Numbered from the stretch's first letter, positions 17,718-25,940 are shown. The stretch: 64,000 nt of DNA from Halorubrum trapanicum (GCF_002355655.1 NZ_AP017569.1:1426001-1490000), one strand, 5' to 3'. Numbers and translations: made by a program. Notes: generated by a model from the sequence alone, not told the origin.

Positions 17718-17742
17718 AGTATTGTGTGAAACATACAAAATA
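17718..17742 (+). promoter_or_regulatory. Sulfur-regulon operator S2
   Basis: AGTATTG at 17718-17724, N11, CAAAATA at 17736-17742. It overlaps an A/T-rich TATA region (AAATAAATAAATC) ahead of the peptidase ATG at 17773. First arm exact; second arm weak. Confidence 0.5.
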
Positions 17743-17772
17743 AATAAATCGCTGGGGACCGAAGGGAGACGC

Positions 17773-19059
17773 ATGGCCGAAGACACGGGTGCGGCCGGAT
17801 CGGCGACGACCGGCGACGACGCGCCCGCCGAGTACGTGCGGGCCAACCGCGAGGCGCTGGTCTCGCTGGCCCTCGATCTGCTCGCGGTCGACACGTCGAA
17901 TCCCCCCGGCGACACGCGCGAGGTCGTCGCGGAGATCGAGCGGTTCCTCGACCCCCTCCCGGTCGCGGTCGAGCGGTTCGCCGTCGACCCGGCGAAGCCG
18001 AACCTACTCGTGCGGGTCCCCGGCGACGCCGACCGCACGCTGCTGTACAACGGGCACCTCGACACGGTGCCGTTCGACGAGACGGAGTGGACGCGCGATC
18101 CGCTCGGCGAGCGCGACGACGACCGCGTCTACGGGCGGGGCGCGACCGACATGAAGGGCGCCGTGGCGTCGTTGCTGTTCGCGATCCGAGCCTTCGCGGC
18201 CACCGAAACCGACCCGGCCGTCGACCTCCTGTTCGCCTTCGTGAGCGACGAGGAGGTGGGCGGCGACGCCGGGCTCCCGGCGCTGCTCGACGCGGGGGCG
18301 CTCGACGCGGACGCCTGCGTGATCGGCGAGCCGACCTGCGAGGAGGGCCGCCGCTCCGTCACGGTCGCGGACCGGGGAAGCATCTGGCTGACGCTCGAGG
18401 CGTCGGGCGAGGCGGCGCACGGCTCCCGGCCGACGCTCGGCGTCAACGCCGTCGACCGACTGTACGACGCCGTCGAGACGATGCGCGATCGATTCGGCAC
18501 CGAGCGGCTGGCGATCGGCGCCGAGATGGAGCCGATCGTCGAGGAGTCGGTCGCGTACTACGCCCCGTCGATGGGCGAGGCGGCCGCGCGGGACCTCTTC
18601 CGGTACCCGTCGATCAACCTCGGCGTCTTCGAGGGCGGCGACGCGGTGAACGCCGTCCCGGGGGCCGCGCGCGCCGAGATCGACGTGCGGCTGACGGCGG
18701 GCGTCCACACGCCCGACGTGCTCGCGGGGATCCGCGAGTGCGTCGCCGACTGCGAGGGGGTCACGGTCGCCGACGTCTCGTGGAGCGTCGGCACGGCCGA
18801 AGACCCCGACGGTCCGCTCGTCGAGGCCGTCGCGTCGACGGCGGCGGCCGTCACGGGGGACCGCGTCTTCAGGCGGAGCGCCACGGGCGGCGGCGACGCC
18901 AAGAAGCTCCGGAACGCCGGGATCTCGACCGTCGAGTTCGCGCTCGGGACCGACACGCTCCACGCGCCCGACGAGTACGTCCCGGTGGACGCGCTCGTCG
19001 ACAACGCGGTCGTCTACGCCCGGCTGCCGGCGGCGTGGCGGACCGAGACGGACCGATAG
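17773..19059 (+). CDS. M20-family zinc peptidase/deacylase (ArgE/DapE-like)
   Basis: 428 residues. Metal-ligand motifs in order: NGHLDTVPF (His, Asp), GRGATDMKG (Asp), SDEEVGG (Glu-Glu), CVIGEPT, and the C-terminal TGGGDAKK...DTLHAPDEYV with the last His ligand. An internal dimerisation domain follows EASGEAAHGSRP. It probably hydrolyses an amide bond in an N-acyl amino acid or related compound; substrate is not evident. The ATG at 17773 follows the TATA-like run at 17737-17748; the longer frame reads through the operator. It is included in the putative sulfur regulon only because of operator S2. Confidence 0.85.
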   Translation: MAEDTGAAGSATTGDDAPAEYVRANREALVSLALDLLAVDTSNPPGDTREVVAEIERFLDPLPVAVERFAVDPAKPNLLVRVPGDADRTLLYNGHLDTVPFDETEWTRDPLGERDDDRVYGRGATDMKGAVASLLFAIRAFAATETDPAVDLLFAFVSDEEVGGDAGLPALLDAGALDADACVIGEPTCEEGRRSVTVADRGSIWLTLEASGEAAHGSRPTLGVNAVDRLYDAVETMRDRFGTERLAIGAEMEPIVEESVAYYAPSMGEAAARDLFRYPSINLGVFEGGDAVNAVPGAARAEIDVRLTAGVHTPDVLAGIRECVADCEGVTVADVSWSVGTAEDPDGPLVEAVASTAAAVTGDRVFRRSATGGGDAKKLRNAGISTVEFALGTDTLHAPDEYVPVDALVDNAVVYARLPAAWRTETDR

Positions 19060-19142
19060 TCGACGCCCCGCACCCGCCCGGTACACGTCGGTGGGACGGT
19101 CGGGATACCGCGATCGCGACCCCCCTGTCCGAGTGTTTTTAG

Positions 19143-19167
19143 AATATTGGAATTTACTCACAATATT
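19143..19167 (+). promoter_or_regulatory. Sulfur-regulon operator S3
   Basis: Perfect inverted repeat AATATTG-N11-CAATATT (arms 19143-19149 and 19161-19167), 39 bp upstream of the TusA-like ATG at 19206. Arms differ from the consensus only at the G/C next to the first A. Confidence 0.65.
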
Positions 19168-19205
19168 AATACCACACGCCGGCAACTACCGCGTGTGAGA
19201 CAGCC

Positions 19206-19442
19206 ATGACCGACATCGAACCCGACGAGACCGTCGACGCGAGGGGCGCGGCGTGCCCCGGCCCCCTGATGGACCTCATCGGCGCGATTCGGGGCGCGGA
19301 GTCGGGAGACGTCGTCCGACTGTTGAGCGACAGCGAGGGATCGCTCACCGACGTCCCCGAGTGGGCCGAGGAGGCCGGTAACGAGCTGCTCGCCGTCGAG
19401 GAGCTCGACGACCACAACGCGTTTTACGTGGAGAAAGCATGA
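19206..19442 (+). CDS. TusA-like sulfur carrier protein
   Basis: 78 residues, TusA/SirA fold. The conserved CPGP motif (VDARGAACPGPLMDLIGAI) is near residues 18-21; its Cys carries persulfide sulfur in the family. First gene of the operon TusA / sulfide:quinone-type oxidoreductase / DUF1641, and its stop overlaps the next ATG (ATGA). Operator S3 is directly upstream. Likely role: accepting sulfane sulfur produced by the oxidoreductase (inference from context). Confidence 0.88.
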   Translation: MTDIEPDETVDARGAACPGPLMDLIGAIRGAESGDVVRLLSDSEGSLTDVPEWAEEAGNELLAVEELDDHNAFYVEKA

Positions 19443-20584
19443 CCGAGCGCGTCGTCATCGTCGGGGGCGGGACCGGCGGCACCGTCCTCGCCAACGACCT
19501 CGCCGATCGGCTCGAACCCGAGCTCGACGCCGGCGACGTCGAGGTCACTCTGATCAACGACGACCCCGACCACGTCTACAAGCCGGTCTGGCTGTACGTG
19601 CCGTTCGGACAGCGCGAACCGGCGGACGGTCGCCGCGCGCTCGACGAACTCGTCGACGAGGCGGTCGACCTCCGGATCGATCGGGTGACCGAGATCGACA
19701 CCGACGCCCGGCGGCTCCGGTTCGACGGCGGCGAGCCGTCGATGGAGTACGATCACCTCGTCTTGGCGACCGGATCGACGCTGGAGCCCGACCGGGTTCC
19801 CGGCCTCGCGGAGGGCGGCCACGACTACTACAGCGAGTCGGGCGCGACCGCCCTCCGCGACGAGTTGCTGGAATTCACCGAGGGCGAGCTCGTGTTGAGC
19901 GTCGTCGGCACCCCCCACATGTGTCCGGCGGCGCCGCTGGAGTTCGTCTTCATGGCCGACGACTGGTTCCGCGAGCGCGGCCTGCGCGAGGACGTCGACA
20001 TCACCTACACGTACCCGATCCAGCGCGTCCACGGCAATCCCCACATCGCCGAGTGGGCCCGCCCCATCATGGAGGAACGGGACATCGAGGTGGAGACGTT
20101 CTTCAACGCCGAGTCGGTCGACTCCGACGCGGAGACGGTCACGTCGATGGAGGGGACCGAGCTCGACTACGACCTCCTCGTGACGATCCCGCCCCACGGC
20201 GGCGTCGACCTGATCGAGGCGGCCGGGCTCGGCGACGACGGCTGGGTCGACGTCGACAAGCACACGCTGGAGGCCGAGGCCGCGGAGGACGTCTACGCGC
20301 TCGGCGACACCGCCGACACCGGCGTCCCGAACGCGGGCAGCGTGGCGCACTACCAGGCCGGCGTCGTCGGCCGGCGCCTCGCCAGCGAGGTCCGCGGTCG
20401 CCCGGCGACGGCGACGTACGACGGCAAGACGCTGTGCTTCGTCGAGACCGGGATGGATTCGGCCTCGTTCGTCGAGTTCGACTACGAGACCCCGCCGTCG
20501 CCCGCGCCGCCCTCGGAGAAGCTCCACTGGTCGAAGCTGGCGTACAACGAGTCCTACTGGCTCACCGCGCGGGGGCTGCTCTGA
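19439..20584 (+). CDS. Sulfide:quinone oxidoreductase-type flavoprotein
   Basis: 381 residues. An N-terminal FAD-binding motif, VIVGGGTGGTVLANDLADRL, is followed by DHLVLATGSTL and the second nucleotide-binding half with VYALGDTADTG. PHMCPAAPLEFVFM holds a conserved Cys used by SQR-type enzymes, and KTLCFVETGMD carries another. The C-terminal segment KLHWSKLAYNESYWLTARG resembles the membrane-associating tail of SQR enzymes. It oxidises sulfide and passes electrons to menaquinone in the family. Co-transcribed with the TusA-like gene (4-bp overlap) and DUF1641 (2-bp gap), the usual SQR arrangement. Confidence 0.85.
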   Translation: MTERVVIVGGGTGGTVLANDLADRLEPELDAGDVEVTLINDDPDHVYKPVWLYVPFGQREPADGRRALDELVDEAVDLRIDRVTEIDTDARRLRFDGGEPSMEYDHLVLATGSTLEPDRVPGLAEGGHDYYSESGATALRDELLEFTEGELVLSVVGTPHMCPAAPLEFVFMADDWFRERGLREDVDITYTYPIQRVHGNPHIAEWARPIMEERDIEVETFFNAESVDSDAETVTSMEGTELDYDLLVTIPPHGGVDLIEAAGLGDDGWVDVDKHTLEAEAAEDVYALGDTADTGVPNAGSVAHYQAGVVGRRLASEVRGRPATATYDGKTLCFVETGMDSASFVEFDYETPPSPAPPSEKLHWSKLAYNESYWLTARGLL

Positions 20585-20586
20585 CC

Positions 20587-21207
20587 ATGTCCGAGACGGA
20601 ACCCTCCGAATCGGCCGATCTCGAGACGGCGATCCAAGAAAATCCCGAGGCCGTCGCCGCGTTCGTGGAGCGGCTCGACGCGGTCAACGAGCTGCTGGAC
20701 GTGCTCTCCTTAGGCGAGAGCGCGCTCGACGACGAGATGGTCCGCGAGCTCTCGGCAACGGGGTCGACGCTCGCGGAGTCCGCCGACGGGCTGGCGACCG
20801 ACGAGACCGTCGCGCTGGCCGAGGCGGTCGGCGAGAACGGCGACGAGCTGCGGGCGGCGCTCGACACGCTGCTCGAACTCCAGCGGAGCGGGACGCTCGA
20901 CGAGCTGGCCGAGATCGCCGAGGTCGGGTCGCTGGCGACCGCGGCCCTTGACGACGAGATGGTGAGGTCGCTGGCCGGCACCGGCGCCGCGCTCGGCGAA
21001 GTGGCGCAGACCGCGGCCGACGACGACGCCCGCGACGGCGTCGAGACGCTGCTGAAGGGCGTCGGCGAGGCGGAAAGCGAGTCGCCCGAGCGGGTCGGCG
21101 CCGTCGGGCTGCTCCGCGGCGTGCGCGACCCGGAGGTCCAGTACGGGCTGGGCTACCTGCTGGCGGTGGCGGGCGCGATCGGCCGCGAGCGATCCGGTCG
21201 CGAGTGA
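20587..21207 (+). CDS. DUF1641-family protein
   Basis: 206 residues, helical, with two repeats of a similar unit (SALDDEMVRELSATGSTL and AALDDEMVRSLAGTGAAL) as usual in DUF1641. The C-terminal LLRGVRDPEVQYGLGYLLAVA segment is the conserved family core. DUF1641 genes commonly follow sulfide:quinone-type or formate-dehydrogenase-type oxidoreductases and may link them to the membrane; exact function unknown. Oddly, the last codons and the TGA stop (21205-21207) lie inside the first unit of a 15-bp tandem array. Confidence 0.85.
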   Translation: MSETEPSESADLETAIQENPEAVAAFVERLDAVNELLDVLSLGESALDDEMVRELSATGSTLAESADGLATDETVALAEAVGENGDELRAALDTLLELQRSGTLDELAEIAEVGSLATAALDDEMVRSLAGTGAALGEVAQTAADDDARDGVETLLKGVGEAESESPERVGAVGLLRGVRDPEVQYGLGYLLAVAGAIGRERSGRE

Positions 21208-21300
21208 GCCGATCGCGAGTGAGCCGATCGCGAGTGAGCCGATCGCGAGTGAGCCGATCGCGAGTGAGCCGATCGCGAGTGAGCCGATCGCGAGCGCACC
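21196..21300. repeat. 15-bp tandem array over the DUF1641 stop codon
   Basis: Seven units of GATCGCGAGTGAGCC: one imperfect (21196), five perfect (21211, 21226, 21241, 21256, 21271) and one imperfect (21286). The DUF1641 stop TGA is in the first unit, so every later unit repeats an in-frame stop. There are no spacers, so this is a minisatellite and not a CRISPR array. Confidence 0.95.
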
Positions 21301-21364
21301 GCTGGGGAGTCGTAGCGGGAGAACGGGAGTTCGGGGATCGGAACAGCGGTTCGTTTTTCGGCGG

Positions 21365-21955
21365 TCAGACCAGCAGCTGGATGTCCGCCTCGGCCATGTC
21401 CTGAAGCGCGGTGGCGGCGCCGACGCCCGTGGTGACGCCGTCGTAGAAGTCGTCCTCGTCGTAGTCCATCAGGTCGATAGTCATCTGACAGGCCTGGAAC
21501 TCCACGCCCATGTCGAGGCTCGTCTCGAGGAGCTCCTCGACCGTGGCGGTGTCGTTGTCCGCGATCCGCTTTTCCATCATCCGCGTCGTGACGCGGTCCA
21601 TGCCGGGGAGCGCGGCGACGGCGTTGGGAACGGGCATGTTGGGGTTGCCGACGGAGCTGAGCTTGAGGTTCTTCGAGCGCTCCTCGTGGAGGATGTCGAG
21701 CCCCCAGAACGTGTGGAAGACGGTCACCTCGTAGCCGAACGCGGCCGCGGTGCTGGCGAGGATGAGCGGCGGGTACGCCATGTCGAGCGTCCCCTTCGTG
21801 GCGATGATGCTCATCTTCTTGCCGCCGTCGGTGGCCTCGGCGAGCGCGTCCTCGAGCTCGTCGACGCGCGCGGCCAGCTCCGCGCGGGAGGGGACGTCGC
21901 CGTCGGTCGCCTCGGAGGAGTCGTCGGCCGACGCGTCGGGTGTGTCCGTGCCCAT
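21365..21955 (-). CDS. DsrE/DsrF/DrsH-like family protein
   Basis: 196 residues. After an acidic N-terminus with a short coiled segment, the DsrE-like fold starts at KKMSIIATKGTLDMAYPPLILASTAAAFG, with VTVFHTFWGLDIL, and the conserved Cys in MGVEFQACQMTIDLM. Family members carry or transfer persulfide sulfur. The ATG at 21953-21955 is two bases after the TusA stop, so both genes form a minus-strand operon under operator S4. A longer frame upstream overlaps TusA and is not credible. It converges with the DUF1641 gene across a T-rich stretch. Confidence 0.88.
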   Translation of the reverse strand: MGTDTPDASADDSSEATDGDVPSRAELAARVDELEDALAEATDGGKKMSIIATKGTLDMAYPPLILASTAAAFGYEVTVFHTFWGLDILHEERSKNLKLSSVGNPNMPVPNAVAALPGMDRVTTRMMEKRIADNDTATVEELLETSLDMGVEFQACQMTIDLMDYDEDDFYDGVTTGVGAATALQDMAEADIQLLV

Positions 21956-21957
21956 CG

Positions 21958-22203
21958 TTACTCGGTCTTGCGGACGTAGTGTTTGTACACGTCGTCGCCC
22001 TCCGTCTGGTCGACGAGCTCGACGCCCGCGGTGCCGTCGGCCCAGCCGTCGATGTCGCTCATGCTGCCGGGGTCGGTCGCCAGCACTTCGAGGACCTCGC
22101 CCGCGGCGAGACCGTCGATGGCGGACTTCGTCTTCACCACTGGCATGGGGCACGATGCGCCTTTCACGTCGAGCGTCTCCGCGATGTCGAATTCGGAACT
22201 CAT
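21958..22203 (-). CDS. TusA-family sulfurtransferase/sulfur carrier
   Basis: 81 residues with KGASCPMPVVKTKSAI carrying the CPxP persulfide site near residue 18. First gene of a two-gene operon with the DsrE-like gene. This is the second TusA-like protein in the region; the CPMP motif is the more classical form. The ATG at 22201-22203 lies 21 bp downstream of the nearer arm of operator S4. A TusA-DsrE-rhodanese set usually moves sulfur between carriers during thiosulfate or sulfane-sulfur metabolism. Confidence 0.92.
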   Translation of the reverse strand: MSSEFDIAETLDVKGASCPMPVVKTKSAIDGLAAGEVLEVLATDPGSMSDIDGWADGTAGVELVDQTEGDDVYKHYVRKTE

Positions 22204-22224
22204 TGTGTATCTGCTCCGGTCGTG

Positions 22225-22249
22225 TGTATTGGAGCTATCGCACAATACC
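22225..22249 (-). promoter_or_regulatory. Sulfur-regulon operator S4
   Basis: TGTATTG-N11-CAATACC (arms 22225-22231 and 22243-22249); the inner six bases GTATTG/CAATAC pair perfectly. It lies 22-46 bp upstream of the TusA start and reads as the consensus on both strands. Confidence 0.65.
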
Positions 22250-22379
22250 CTCCAGCAAGGTAAAAGATTGTTGGTTCTTGTGAACAGCGCCAACTACCAT
22301 ATAACGCGAAACGTATTCAGGCACCCCATAACCCGTATTAGATACTTTAGAGGAATATCTGACGCCCACGTCCGGCAGT

Positions 22380-22404
22380 AGTATTGTTCAAAAAAGGAAA
22401 TACT
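22380..22404 (+). promoter_or_regulatory. Sulfur-regulon operator S5
   Basis: AGTATTG-N11-AAATACT (22380-22386 and 22398-22404), one mismatch from a perfect palindrome. It lies about 47 bp before the rhodanese/MBL ATG at 22451, on the other side of a shared 247-bp divergent promoter region from S4. Confidence 0.65.
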
Positions 22405-22450
22405 ATGAAAATGCTTTTGTGCGTCGACCCGGTAGAACCGACTGCGAAAT

Positions 22451-23644
22451 ATGAATGCCGACGACTTTCCGACTCCGGACGTCGACGTCGACTCCGTCGA
22501 CCCGGACTCGCTCAAACATCGAATCGACGCCGGCGAGGACGTGACGATCCTCGACGCGCGTATGGGGTCTGACTACGAGGAGTGGCGCATCGACGGCGAG
22601 AACGTCACGTCGATCAACGTCCCGTACTTCGAGTTCCTCGACGACGAGATCGACGACGACGTCCTCGATCGGATCCCCGACGACCGCGAGGTGACCGTGC
22701 TGTGCGCGAAGGGCGGCGCCAGCGAGTACGTCGCGGGCGCGCTCGCGGAGCGCGGCTACGACGTCGACCACCTCGAAGACGGGATGAACGGCTGGGCGAG
22801 CATCTACGAGGCCGTCGAGGTCGAGCGCTACGACGGCGCCGGCACGCTGCTCCAGTACCAGCGCCCCTCCTCGGGCTGCCTCGGCTACCTCCTCTACGAC
22901 GGCGGCGAGGCCGCGATCATCGACCCGCTGCGGGCGTTCACCGACCGCTACCTCGACGACGCCGACGACCTCGGCGTCGACCTGACGTACGCCATCGACA
23001 CGCACGTCCACGCCGACCACATCTCGGGCGTGCGCGACCTCGACGCCGAGGGCGTGGAGGGCGTCATCCCGGCGGCCGCCGTCGACCGCGGCGTCACGTA
23101 CGCCGACGAGCTGACCACGGCTGAAGACGGCGACACCTTCGAAGTCGGCGACGCGACGATCGAGGCCGTCTACACCCCCGGCCACACGACCGGGATGACC
23201 TCCTACCTCGTCGACGAGAGCCTGCTCGCGACCGGCGACGGGCTGTTCGTCGAGAGCGTCGCTCGCCCCGATCTCGAAGAGGGCGACGAGGGCGCCCCCG
23301 ACGCGGCGCGCACCCTGTACGAGTCGCTACAGGAGCGCGTCCTCTCGCTGCCCGACGACACCCTGATCGGCGGCGCGCACTTCAGCGACGCCGCGGTCCC
23401 GGCCGACGACGGCACCTACACGGCGCCCATCGGCGAGCTCGTCGCGGAGATGGACGCGCTCACGATGGACGAAGGGGAGTTCGTCGACCTGATCCTCTCG
23501 GACATGCCGCCGCGGCCGGCCAACTACGAGGACATCATCGCGACGAACCTCGGGCAGAACGCCGTCGACGACGAGGAGGCGTTCACCTTAGAGCTCGGGC
23601 CGAACAACTGCGCCGCCAGCCAGGACTCGCTCGCGGGTGACTGA
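22451..23644 (+). CDS. Rhodanese/metallo-beta-lactamase fusion (persulfide dioxygenase-like)
   Basis: 397 residues. An N-terminal rhodanese domain (about 12-125) has VTVLCAKGGASEYVAGAL with the active-site Cys near residue 83. The C-terminal metallo-beta-lactamase domain has DTHVHADHISG (HxHxDH), YTPGHTTGM, LLATGDGLF and IGGAHFS, supplying the metal ligands. This domain order differs from many ETHE1-rhodanese fusions, where rhodanese is C-terminal. ETHE1-like enzymes oxidise persulfides to sulfite; that activity is inferred. It starts the operon leading into the two YeeE-type transporters and the PiT permease, under operator S5. Confidence 0.88.
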   Translation: MNADDFPTPDVDVDSVDPDSLKHRIDAGEDVTILDARMGSDYEEWRIDGENVTSINVPYFEFLDDEIDDDVLDRIPDDREVTVLCAKGGASEYVAGALAERGYDVDHLEDGMNGWASIYEAVEVERYDGAGTLLQYQRPSSGCLGYLLYDGGEAAIIDPLRAFTDRYLDDADDLGVDLTYAIDTHVHADHISGVRDLDAEGVEGVIPAAAVDRGVTYADELTTAEDGDTFEVGDATIEAVYTPGHTTGMTSYLVDESLLATGDGLFVESVARPDLEEGDEGAPDAARTLYESLQERVLSLPDDTLIGGAHFSDAAVPADDGTYTAPIGELVAEMDALTMDEGEFVDLILSDMPPRPANYEDIIATNLGQNAVDDEEAFTLELGPNNCAASQDSLAGD

Positions 23645-23652
23645 CGACGCAC

Positions 23653-24210
23653 ATGGTCGCTGACCCAGTACTGCTGCAGGCTGTCGCCGAGCTGTTCCCC
23701 AACGGGATCAGCCGGTACGCCGTCGGCGGACTGCTCGTCGGCCTCGGGACCGTCCTGATCTACGTCGGGACGGGGATCCCCGCCGGGGCGAGCACGTTCC
23801 TGGAGTCGACGCTGTCGTACGTCTCCGACCAGTCGCGGTTCCAGCGGTACGTCGGCTCGCGAGACTGGCGGGTCGTGTTCACGGCCGGCATCGTCCTGGG
23901 CGGGCTGGCGTTCGCGGCGACGTTCCAGTCCGGACTGGTCACGAGCCCGCTGTACGAGCCCGGAACGACCGGCCAGCTGTACGAGGTCGCCGGCGTGACG
24001 CTGTGGACGACGGAGATCCAGCCGTGGCGGCTGTTCCTCGGCGGGATCTTAGTCGGTGTCGGGACCCGCGTCGGGAAGGGGTGTACGTCCGGCCACGGCG
24101 TCTGCGGCGTCGGCTCGGCGTCGAAGACGTCGCTGGTCGGCGTCGCGACGTTCCTGACCGTGGCGATCGGGACCGCGCAGGTCGTCGCCGCGCTGGGGGT
24201 GAGTCCGTAA
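23653..24210 (+). CDS. YeeE/YedE-type sulfur transporter, first half-protein
   Basis: 185 residues, about four to five membrane helices. The conserved GTRVGKGCTSGHGVCG motif with two Cys is the hallmark of the YeeE/YedE (TsuA-like) family, which imports thiosulfate in bacteria by relay through cysteines. It starts 8 bp after the rhodanese/MBL gene. Haloarchaea often encode the transporter as two proteins; the partner follows after 58 bp. Confidence 0.88.
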   Translation: MVADPVLLQAVAELFPNGISRYAVGGLLVGLGTVLIYVGTGIPAGASTFLESTLSYVSDQSRFQRYVGSRDWRVVFTAGIVLGGLAFAATFQSGLVTSPLYEPGTTGQLYEVAGVTLWTTEIQPWRLFLGGILVGVGTRVGKGCTSGHGVCGVGSASKTSLVGVATFLTVAIGTAQVVAALGVSP

Positions 24211-24268
24211 TGCGCGAGACGCGAGCGTCTCGAACTGCGCGAACGGGAGCGACCGGAGGGAGCGACAC
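24211..24268. repeat. Hairpin insert between the two YeeE-type genes
   Basis: 58 bp with a perfect inverted repeat CGAGACGC-GA-GCGTCTCG (24215-24232) followed by GGGAGCGACCGGAGGGAGC, a block also present in the large intergenic elements. The neighbouring genes of this operon are 8-12 bp apart, so this small segment looks inserted. Confidence 0.5.
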
Positions 24269-24730
24269 GTGAGCGCGGACCGCCATCCCCTGTTCAAGCC
24301 GCTGGTGTTCGTCGGCGGTATCACCTTCGGGTTCGGCCTCGGGTTCAGCCACATGGCGCGGCCGGAGGTCGTGGTGAACTTCCTCCTGTTCGACGATCTC
24401 GGGCTCCCGTTCGTGATGTTCGGGGCCGCGATCGTCTCCGGGATCGCGTTCGCGCTGCTGCCCCGGGTCCGGGACGCCGCGCCCCTCACGGGCGACCCCT
24501 ACGAGCGCCGGCTGAAACCGTTCGACCGGAACGTCCTCGTCGGCGGCGCCGTCTTCGGCGTCGGCTGGGGGCTCTCCGGGATCTGCCCGGGCGCCGCGTA
24601 CGCCAGCCTCGGGGTCGGCAACGTCACGATCCTCTGGGCGCTCGGCGGGATGTTCGTCGGGGCGTACGCGCAGGGCTACTGGCGGAGCCGGACCGGGGCC
24701 CGCGACGCCGCCGCGGCGGGCGCGGACTGA
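24269..24730 (+). CDS. YeeE/YedE-type sulfur transporter, second half-protein
   Basis: 153 residues with four membrane helices. GFGLGFSHMARPEVVVNFL and GVGWGLSGICPGAAYASL are typical of the DUF6691/YeeE C-terminal half; the Cys in SGICPG is the expected relay residue. Starts at GTG 24269. Together with the preceding protein it should form one thiosulfate-type transporter. Confidence 0.85.
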   Translation: MSADRHPLFKPLVFVGGITFGFGLGFSHMARPEVVVNFLLFDDLGLPFVMFGAAIVSGIAFALLPRVRDAAPLTGDPYERRLKPFDRNVLVGGAVFGVGWGLSGICPGAAYASLGVGNVTILWALGGMFVGAYAQGYWRSRTGARDAAAAGAD

Positions 24731-24742
24731 CCGACCGGCACT

Positions 24743-25918
24743 ATGGACCCCGCTCTCGTCGCCCTCTTCGTCGGCGCGGCGCTCGCCAGCCTCTTCATGG
24801 CGTGGGTGATCGGCGCCGGGTCGAGCGGCGCGACGCCGTTCGCCCCCGCCGTCGGCGCGAACGCGATCGGCACGATGCGCGCGGCCCTTCTGGTCGGCGT
24901 CTTCGGCTTCGCCGGCGCCGTCACGCAGGGCGGAAACGTCTCCGAAGCCGTCGGTAGCGGCCTCGTCGGCGGCATCAGTCTGCCCGTCACCGGCGTCATC
25001 CTCGTGCTCGTCCTCGGCGCGGGACTGATGGCGGTCGGCATCACCACCGGGATCCCGATCGCGACCGCGTTCACCGTGACCGGCGCCGTCATCGGCGTCG
25101 GCCTCGCGCTCGGCGGGACGCCGGTCTGGTCGAAGTACCAACAGATCGGCGCCGTCTGGGTCCTCACGCCGTTCGTCGGCGGCGGCATCGCGTTCGGTAT
25201 CGCCTCCGTCCTCCCGCGGCCCGGCGTTCCCGAGCGGTACAGCGTCCCGGCCCTCGCCGGGCTCGTCGGGAGCGTCCTCGCGAACGTCCGATTCAGCTTC
25301 CTGGGTGACGGGCCCGAATCGGGCACGCTCCGCGGCGTCGCCCAGCACGCGCTGGGGGTCGACGGGCTCGCGTCGGCGGTCGCGATCACGGGCCTGGCGG
25401 CGCTGGCCGTCGCGGCCGTCGTCCGGTGGGACGTGAGCCGCGACGAGGAGGACGGACTGCGGCGCGTCCTGCTCGCGCTCGGCTCGCTCGTCGCGTTCTC
25501 CGCGGGCGGGAGTCAGGTCGGGCTGGCGGTCGGACCGCTGCTCCCGCTGCTCGACGAGGTGGGGATGATCTCGACGACCGCCGCGCTCGTCGGCGGCGGG
25601 TTCGGGATGCTGGTCGGCTCGTGGACCGGCGCGCCGCGGATGATCAAGTCGCTCGCGCAGGACTACTCCTCGCTCGGGCCGCGCCGCTCCATCTCGGCGC
25701 TCGTCCCGTCGTTCCTCATCGCGCAGCTGGCGGTGCTGCTCGGCGTTCCCGTCTCGTTCAACGAGATCGTCGTCAGCGCGATCATCGGGAGCGGCGCGGC
25801 CGTCGGGGGCCGCGACGCGGTGGACGCGCGGAAGATCCTCGTGACGGTTGGGGCGTGGGCGGGCTCGTTCGCCCTCTCGTTCGCGCTCGCGTACGCCGCG
25901 GCGGCGCTCTTTTTATAA
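24743..25918 (+). CDS. PiT-family permease, possibly for sulfate or thiosulfate
   Basis: 391 residues, about ten membrane helices. Two inverted repeats carry the PiT signature in altered form: GAGSSGATPFAPAVGANAIGTMRA with GAVTQGGNVSEA near the N-terminus, and the second copy near SAGGSQVGLAVGPLLPLL. PiT proteins usually carry phosphate, but the family includes the sulfate permease CysP of Bacillus. Placement 12 bp behind two sulfur transporters and under the sulfur operator argues for a sulfur oxyanion here (inference). Its TAA stop (25916-25918) lies inside a TTTATAA box at the edge of element C. Confidence 0.8.
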   Translation: MDPALVALFVGAALASLFMAWVIGAGSSGATPFAPAVGANAIGTMRAALLVGVFGFAGAVTQGGNVSEAVGSGLVGGISLPVTGVILVLVLGAGLMAVGITTGIPIATAFTVTGAVIGVGLALGGTPVWSKYQQIGAVWVLTPFVGGGIAFGIASVLPRPGVPERYSVPALAGLVGSVLANVRFSFLGDGPESGTLRGVAQHALGVDGLASAVAITGLAALAVAAVVRWDVSRDEEDGLRRVLLALGSLVAFSAGGSQVGLAVGPLLPLLDEVGMISTTAALVGGGFGMLVGSWTGAPRMIKSLAQDYSSLGPRRSISALVPSFLIAQLAVLLGVPVSFNEIVVSAIIGSGAAVGGRDAVDARKILVTVGAWAGSFALSFALAYAAAALFL

Positions 25919-25940
25919 ACGGACGCGCCGCGGCGTCAGT

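Noticed and set aside
21196-21300. Possible CRISPR array
   Set aside because: Repeats are 15 bp, directly adjacent and have no spacers; no cas genes nearby.
21204-21404. Arg-Ser repeat protein (RSRVS units)
   Set aside because: It is only the 15-bp tandem array read in another frame, with no promoter or conserved part.
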